DNA of 64,000 bases, from NCBI GenBank assembly GCA_024741835.1, contig JAENRP010000098.1, positions 1 to 64,000 on the forward strand, read 5' to 3'. This DNA comes from Diplocarpon mali (taxonomy: Eukaryota; Ascomycota; Leotiomycetes; Helotiales; Drepanopezizaceae). The position numbers and the translations under genes were made by a program. This document shows positions 58,880 to 64,000 of this stretch, piece after piece (position 1 is the stretch's first letter; each line of letters opens with the position of its first letter). The notes under the pieces are model-generated. The model did not search any database, was not told where the DNA came from, and was given only the letters and a program-made list of their open reading frames with translations.

Positions 58880-59824
58880 ATTTGCAAACGAGGCCCCGCT
58901 CAGCAACTCTGGCGGAGAGTGGAGTTGTGATGTTGTCGTCGCATAGCCCGAGAGAGCTCCAGGCCCAAAAATGATAATAAGGGCGGTCGTAGGCGGCAGA
59001 TGGCTAAAGACAAATTAGTGGTTGCAGAGCCAAAGCTCGCCACTGCAAGCCCCTAGTGGGGGGAATCGAACCTCAATGCCCCTCTCACAACACAAATAAA
59101 TAGAAATGACTTCCATGCTTCGAGAACCAACACTTGACCAAAAATATTCCTTAGATATGATATGCAATGCCACGAGCTCAGGTACACTCTACGGATTTAC
59201 TACTCGGGGGTTAGCGAAGAGTGAGTGGAACCACGGTGGCCGCTAGATATAAATGTAGGTTTGGTGCCGGAATCCTCTCTGAGTATAGGCACTTCTACAC
59301 TTGCAAATCCTCGCTGCATGTCTGCCGTTCTGTATGTCAACTCTTGCTCTTGTCTGTGGCCGTTACCTTCTTTCCCAGTGGTCGGCACCGAAAGGTTGCC
59401 CTTGCTATATAAATCATGCTGCGGCCGGCTGCGGAGTTTCGAACAAATTGAGCCGGCTCTCTTCATTTAGAAAGGGAATGCTGGCCGAGCTTGTCGTTGC
59501 AGAGTAGAGGTACGTGTCAGAGAGTAATTATATGTACATGCAACTTTCGCGCGTCAAAACACTTTGTGACCGTTTTTTCCCGTTTGGTAACATGCTTATT
59601 GATAACACAAATTAGGGAGACTAACCACCACCTTGGCTATAGACATTCCACCCGTATCCATATCCCATCTTTCCTTGATACATGTGGTATTGTGTCCAAT
59701 AAACTCCATACAGACAAATACCAGGAAACGCCTCTTTATGTTCATTTGTAAGTCCGCCCACATCGCACCCCAGATCTGAACCACGGCCCATGACCCATTT
59801 CATACGCCATCCTACCCCGTTTTA
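58880..59824. other. intergenic, no gene seen
   Basis: Nothing coding. At about 59052-59082 a GGGGAATCGAACCTC string resembles a tRNA T arm (- strand), but no 5' half pairs with it. Confidence 0.4.
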
Positions 59825-60335
59825 TCAACTATACTGCATATTCTGCTGCGGCTTCGGAGCTACTTGGTCACCTGGTGGTCCTCCTCCCCATCCAGGCGGG
59901 GCGCCACCGTTAGGTTGCGGCTGATTCTGAAGCGGTACACCTCCTCCTCCGTTTCTCTGCGCTACCACATCTTGTCTGTTCTGCAGCGGCTGCGCGAAGT
60001 TGCAGATCGAGCAGACAACGTCTTCGTAGCCGTGCACACTAAGCGGGACGACGGGTACGAAGCAGAATGTGAACCATGGATTGCGCTTGATGACTTGTGC
60101 GGAGTAGTTTCCCTAGGGCGCTATCAGTTATTTGTAGCTCTAAAGCGGATGGGAAGTGGCAATATATGAGAAGGTGGCAGATCATGACATACACAGTTAT
60201 GACATTGGCACAGGATGCCCTCGTAGCCTTGCAGTTGTTTGGAGAACTCTGGGGAAAGTTAGCTGTTGATCCACACGGGGCTGGGGCAGGGCGCGGCGGG
60301 GTACCATGCTCTCCGCAAGTAAATATAAAGCACAT
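59825..60335 (-). CDS. small zinc-ribbon protein
   Basis: Three exons, 60335-60305, 60248-60193 and 60112-59825; 124 residues. Introns are 56 and 80 nt. Two CxxC knuckles form a zinc ribbon: Cys26/Cys29 in CQCHNCGNYSAQVIKRNPWF and Cys63/Cys66 in HGYEDVVCSICNF. Between them WFTFCFVPVVPLS is a conserved hydrophobic block of the zinc-ribbon-15 family common in fungi. The C-terminal 45 residues are Gly/Pro/Gln/Asn-rich and disordered. The family is uncharacterised; a role in membrane- or protein-bound zinc binding cannot be stated. The second intron's acceptor (CCCTAG) joins the second Cys of the first knuckle to Gly-Asn, which fits the family. Confidence 0.8.
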
Positions 60336-61283
60336 GGCCGATGTTTTTTCTTTGTGAATTGCAGCGATACTTGGAAGTGGCGCTCTGTAGTTTGTGATGC
60401 GAGGGACAAGAAGAAGGCGATTGCGATTTATAGATGTAGTTTTGTGGCTGTGGTGACGCCAATTCACCGGTCTTCCGAGTCGCCCCTTGTTCCCTCAGGA
60501 GCTATGATCACCCGCCGCCAGAAACCCACTAGCGGCCCACTAGCAGAGCCACACATTAAAAGCTTCAAAGGCAAAACCCTTCCGCCATCTTCCCTCTCCA
60601 AGCGCCGTCCTCATCAACGCTGCGTTTCTATGCTACAAACAGATTTGCGCCGGCCTGTGCTGTGCTGCGCTTATCAGATCTTCAGATCGTCCCTTTGCAT
60701 ATGAGAAATTCGGAGTACTCTTCACACCTACCTCCCTCCTGCTCGCGCAGTGCACAGGTCTGCCCGCGAGGGTTCGGCGCGATGTCGCGTCTGCAATTGG
60801 CATCAGAAAAGCAGGAGCAAGCCTTGTCTCCGTCTGGGGGCGGGTGACTTGTTATCCTTTGGGAGAGCCGTTGCGGAGATTGTGTGTGCTACGGCATGAC
60901 ACTTAAGTGCAATACGCAGCGTGCCTTTCTCTCTTGGTGCTTTGTCGCTGAGAGAGAGGCACAATTCGATTCCGATTACTCTGATGGGGACGGTGCTTCA
61001 CCTTTTTTATTTTAAAGGTCAGTTTTGAAGAGTGTTGAAGAATGGATACTACTAATTTTTGGGGGGGCGGATGAGGCAGAATCTATCGACGAAACCACTC
61101 AGAAAAGGGACAGTTATGCCATGAGATCTACATGAACGCACATATCCGCAAATCCTGCCAAGCCAAAGAAAAAGCCTAGGTTATCATCGACCAGAACACT
61201 CTCATCCAAGGTAACCAAGCTCTGGAGGGGAAAGTACATTACTACAACCCCAACCTCATACTCTCTTCCGAGACTTTATCGGC
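60336..61283. other. intergenic, no gene seen
   Basis: No supported gene. It contains a GGGGGGGCGG run at about 61061-61070. Confidence 0.4.
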
Positions 61284-62162
61284 TTACCAATTTGGAACTC
61301 CGCCACCGTCTTGATCATCGCATTTTCCGTTCCCACTATCATCTTGCTCATCGGAATCGTCTCCAGCTTTGAGCAAGCCCTGGTTTGACTCTGCTTCAGG
61401 GTCGACCAAGGTTTTGAGCAGACCAAGCTCGACCAGCAACACACGGCAACTTTCTCGCCCATTCTTCGCATCATGGAGCAAGACTTTGAGTTGCTCATTG
61501 GCTGTCGCGACCTTCTTGCGGAGTCTCTCCATGGATTCTACTCGGGACGTACTCTTGCGTGGCTCTTGGCCCTCGCTGATCTTGCAATCAACAGCATCCT
61601 TCAAGGTGAGAGTCACCTTTTTCCGCCACTCGTTGAATCTATCGAGGCTGCCCTCTCCTTCTGAATTCTCCTCTCCGTCTCCGTATGAACAATCATCCGC
61701 CTTTCCAGTCACTTTCATGATCCAGAGCTTATTCAGCACCTCGGACTTGGCGTATGGCTTGACGGCGGCAATGTCACTGTCGTAGTTTGACAGGAACTGG
61801 TTGTAAAAGTCTTCTGCCTTGCCAATGACTTTGTGAAGCTTGATCATGGCTCTGCCGAACGGGATTGCATTTTTAGCCGGAGCGGCCATTCTGAATTGAC
61901 GAGGATGGTCGTGGTGATCGCTTGGGTACCTGAACCTCGTGACTTCTGGCCCTTGTCTTCTGCTACCACTGCCGCGTGTAGGGGTGTGGTCGTAGTCGGG
62001 AAGGCAATCGTCAACCTCTTCGTACCATTCCCCAATCCCGCCTCCAAAGCGCCCAAGACTCGGGCGTAAGAATGGAGGACCATAGATGTATGGGAATGGG
62101 TAGTTGTAGTGGTCATGGATGCCACGCTGACCTCGTGGAAAGGAAAGACCGTTTGATCCCAT
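61284..62162 (-). CDS. uncharacterised acidic, helical protein
   Basis: Intronless, 292 residues. No family recognised. Residues 1-90 are rich in Gly, Pro, Tyr, His and Arg (HDHYNYPFPYIYGPPFLRPS) and likely disordered. Residues about 95-245 are helical with charged heptad-like runs (RAMIKLHKVIGKAEDFYNQF, ESMERLRKKVATANEQLKVL, RVLLVELGLLKTLV), suggesting a coiled coil. The end is strongly acidic (DDSDEQDDSGNGKCDDQDGG). No signal peptide or membrane span. The consistent composition over 292 codons and the clean ATG support a real gene. It may be lineage-specific. No neighbour suggests a role. Confidence 0.6.
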   Translation of the reverse strand: MGSNGLSFPRGQRGIHDHYNYPFPYIYGPPFLRPSLGRFGGGIGEWYEEVDDCLPDYDHTPTRGSGSRRQGPEVTRFRYPSDHHDHPRQFRMAAPAKNAIPFGRAMIKLHKVIGKAEDFYNQFLSNYDSDIAAVKPYAKSEVLNKLWIMKVTGKADDCSYGDGEENSEGEGSLDRFNEWRKKVTLTLKDAVDCKISEGQEPRKSTSRVESMERLRKKVATANEQLKVLLHDAKNGRESCRVLLVELGLLKTLVDPEAESNQGLLKAGDDSDEQDDSGNGKCDDQDGGGVPNW

Positions 62163-63190
62163 CGTTCGTTGTCGATCGGAGTTTGTGTGGTAGTTGAGGC
62201 TTGATCTTCGCAGACCAGTGAGCTGTTCTGGTCTTGTGCTTTTATGGGCGAATTTGTGTGGTTATAAGCCGGGCCAGTTCATTATCAAGATTCCACTTCG
62301 TTGGCGACAAAGACTTTAAGCATTGGCCATGCAACAGGCCGCGAAGCATTGAGGTCTGGGACAGCAGCAAAGCAGCCGCTCGGTTTTCCACAGAAGGCCA
62401 AGGCAAGTCGTCAGGACCAAACTTGGAGGTTGTCAAGGGAATGTGATTCCTCCGCTTCCATGCTCTCCTGCACCTTATCAAAGGTGCTGTTGTAACACAC
62501 ATTCATTTATCAAACAATCAAGCACCTGTACTCTCCATCCCCATGGATGCTTTCAAAGTTCTTTGCTCCCGGAAATGGCGTGGACTTCCTTTGCAAGCAA
62601 TTTTTGCTCGTGGTCATACGCTTACTCTGTGCTGCCCTAGTGGCTCCGCGCCCATGCATGTCAAGGCACGCTGCCACGGCTCTCTCTCCTGTCAAGTCTC
62701 TCTACTCTTGGGACCTGTATCCCTTTGGACTCGCTGAAGGCCAGAGGATAGGCCAAAGGATAGATACTAGATAGACTGCGTTTGCGTGCGGAAAGCAGAC
62801 GGAAGCGGGGAGCGTGGGCACAGCATGTTGGGACCTTTCAGCAATCCTCTTTCTCCAGAGGCGACGGGGGAACGCGCATTCGTCATGCAGCAAACACGGC
62901 AGCAACCAATATACCCTGGTCGCCTTTTCACATCACGAGACTCACAACGTCAAGATGATTGGGGTGGGATAAATTCATAGCATCTTCTACCCACTATAGT
63001 AAACCCTTCTCGCATGCTCTTGGTCGCTCTGCGTGGAAGTTTCACAAGACGGCAAGCTGAGCTGCGCAGAACCCAGACCGTGACTTTCCGTGGAAACTCG
63101 GCGTGCCCCCGTGCACGTGCTTCCCTTGCCCTGCTGCCCTCTGCAGCCAAATAACCTATAATTGCGTTTTTAAGTACACTCTAGACGCAG
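62163..63190. other. intergenic before the edge gene
   Basis: No supported gene. The last 40 bp before 63191 are AT-rich and end TCTAGACGCAG, which could be a splice acceptor, so the edge gene could have an earlier exon. Confidence 0.4.
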
Positions 63191-64000
63191 ATGCCTAGCC
63201 CTCGGGAACTCGGGACCGGTGGAGGAGGCGGATTCTTTGTAGATATAGGGGAGGAGGACCTCTTTTATGTTGAAGTAGATGACACAAAAGAGTACACGGA
63301 ACTGTACAGATCAGAGTACTCTGTGGTTTTTAAGTCAACTTCGGCTTCAGGAGAGGCAATGGTGATAAGGATATCATGGTCGAAGTACAAAAGAGTAGCG
63401 CAAAGCAAAGGTTACACTGGTATGAAAATATGCAAGTTTCTAAAATACGTGCCAGAGATGTACAGCAGAGAGCTACATATGGTAGGGACAACTCACGTAG
63501 AGGTTAGCACGAGAGAGTACATGGACGGCTATCCTTTATGTGACGTCTGGAGTTCTATGAGCACTGTCTCTAGGAACAAAATCATGTCACAAATGGAAGG
63601 GGTAGTAGGAGACATATCAGCGTACACATCCTCCACTTTTATGAAGTTACAAGGCAAAAATCTGGCTACTCCCAGCCCGATAAATTTTATAAACTACAGG
63701 ATAGTTCTGTCTATGATAACCAACAGCCTGAACAAGGGTGATATGAAAACCCTAGACATGGAAGACTTTGAGCACGTTGCCGTTCTCTGCCACAACAACC
63801 TATCTATGCAGCATATCATAGTATCTGAGGATGAAATTACAGGCGTAGTGGGGTGGAGCAAGTGCGACTACGTGCCTGAGATCATGAGTAGGATGCAGTA
63901 CCAGTTCTGTAAACCCATTCTGGAGGGTGAGTCAGTCTGGTATAACGCTATGTCTAGAATAGACCTTTTCTATCCGCCACCGCCCCCTCTGTATAGCATA
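63191..64000 (+). CDS. kinase-like (APH-fold) protein, catalytic residues lost, partial
   Basis: Open from ATG at 63191 to the window edge, 270 codons without a stop and cut off by the edge. The layout follows the aminoglycoside-phosphotransferase/choline-kinase fold common in fungi. A strand pair carries VIRISW (58-63), then FLKYVPEMYSRELHM, then the hinge TREYMDGYPLCDVWSSM (about 107-123), then RNKIMSQMEGVVGDISAYTS. The catalytic region is VLCHNNLSMQHIIVSEDEIT followed by GVVGWSKCDYVPE (198-230). In active members this reads H-G-D-x4-N and then I-D-W. Here the catalytic Asp is Asn203, the metal-binding Asn is His208 and the second Asp is Gly221. All three key residues are changed, so phosphotransfer is unlikely. 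Codons AGA, AGG, ATA and GTA are frequent, unlike the GC-ending codons of most neighbours. The fold call is from motif order; the rest of the protein is outside the window. Confidence 0.7.
   Translation, partial: MPSPRELGTGGGGGFFVDIGEEDLFYVEVDDTKEYTELYRSEYSVVFKSTSASGEAMVIRISWSKYKRVAQSKGYTGMKICKFLKYVPEMYSRELHMVGTTHVEVSTREYMDGYPLCDVWSSMSTVSRNKIMSQMEGVVGDISAYTSSTFMKLQGKNLATPSPINFINYRIVLSMITNSLNKGDMKTLDMEDFEHVAVLCHNNLSMQHIIVSEDEITGVVGWSKCDYVPEIMSRMQYQFCKPILEGESVWYNAMSRIDLFYPPPPPLYSI

Noticed and set aside
59040..59082. tRNA-like T-arm string (- strand)
   Set aside because: The loop motif is present, but the stem does not pair well and there is no anticodon or acceptor half.

Overview
The window is nuclear DNA of a filamentous ascomycete (Pezizomycotina). 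The genes have short spliceosomal introns, mostly 46-125 nt, with GT-AG ends. Genes are spaced rather than packed into operons. Several products are typical of this group: glycogenin, a PLS1-type tetraspanin, a 26-residue copper-type metallothionein, a TRAP-alpha/Irc22-type ER protein and a 2EXR/F-box-like protein. An intron-bearing tRNA-Arg(UCG) fits as well. Class and genus cannot be fixed from sequence alone.

Layout. 0.2-0.7 kb: small 2EXR-type gene (-). 2.1-4.4 kb: glycogenin (+). 5.5-6.9 kb: Mn-type CDF transporter (+). 7.8-9.2 kb: mitoferrin-type mitochondrial carrier (+). 9.2-16.4 kb: a gene-poor, partly AT-rich stretch with an eroded K/E-rich element, the tRNA and a decayed 2OG-Fe(II) oxygenase pseudogene. 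16.8-17.8 kb: TRAP-alpha-like ER protein (-). 20.5-23.0 kb: tetraspanin and GTP cyclohydrolase II (+). 23.9-26.0 kb: two tiny cysteine-rich genes, a copper-metallothionein type and a second, less familiar one. 26-28.6 kb: eroded sequence. 28.7-30.1 kb: mannosyltransferase-like type II membrane protein (-). 32.3-36.6 kb: divergent pair of FAD monooxygenase (-) and 2OG-Fe(II) dioxygenase (+). 39.0-40.4 kb: HMG-CoA lyase (-). 41.0-41.7 kb: small membrane protein (-). 46.6-48.2 kb: MATE transporter (+). 49.8-50.8 kb: conserved, 14-3-3-like protein (-). 55.7-57.2 kb: LYAR-type zinc-finger protein (+). 57.8-58.9 kb: WD40 protein of WDR83/MORG1 type (-). 59.8-60.3 kb: zinc-ribbon protein (-). 61.3-62.2 kb: orphan protein (-). 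From 63.2 kb to the edge: an open frame resembling an aminoglycoside-phosphotransferase-fold kinase whose catalytic residues are replaced.

How the genes fit together. Most are independent housekeeping genes. A metal-handling theme runs through several: Mn-type CDF, mitochondrial iron carrier, metallothionein and a second Cys-rich peptide. This may be coincidence. The divergent oxygenase pair is the best candidate for a small co-regulated unit. The items most worth a second look are the two cysteine-rich microgenes near 24-26 kb and the catalytically degenerate kinase-like frame at the right edge. Exon boundaries were read by eye from splice signals and reading-frame continuity. No database search was possible.
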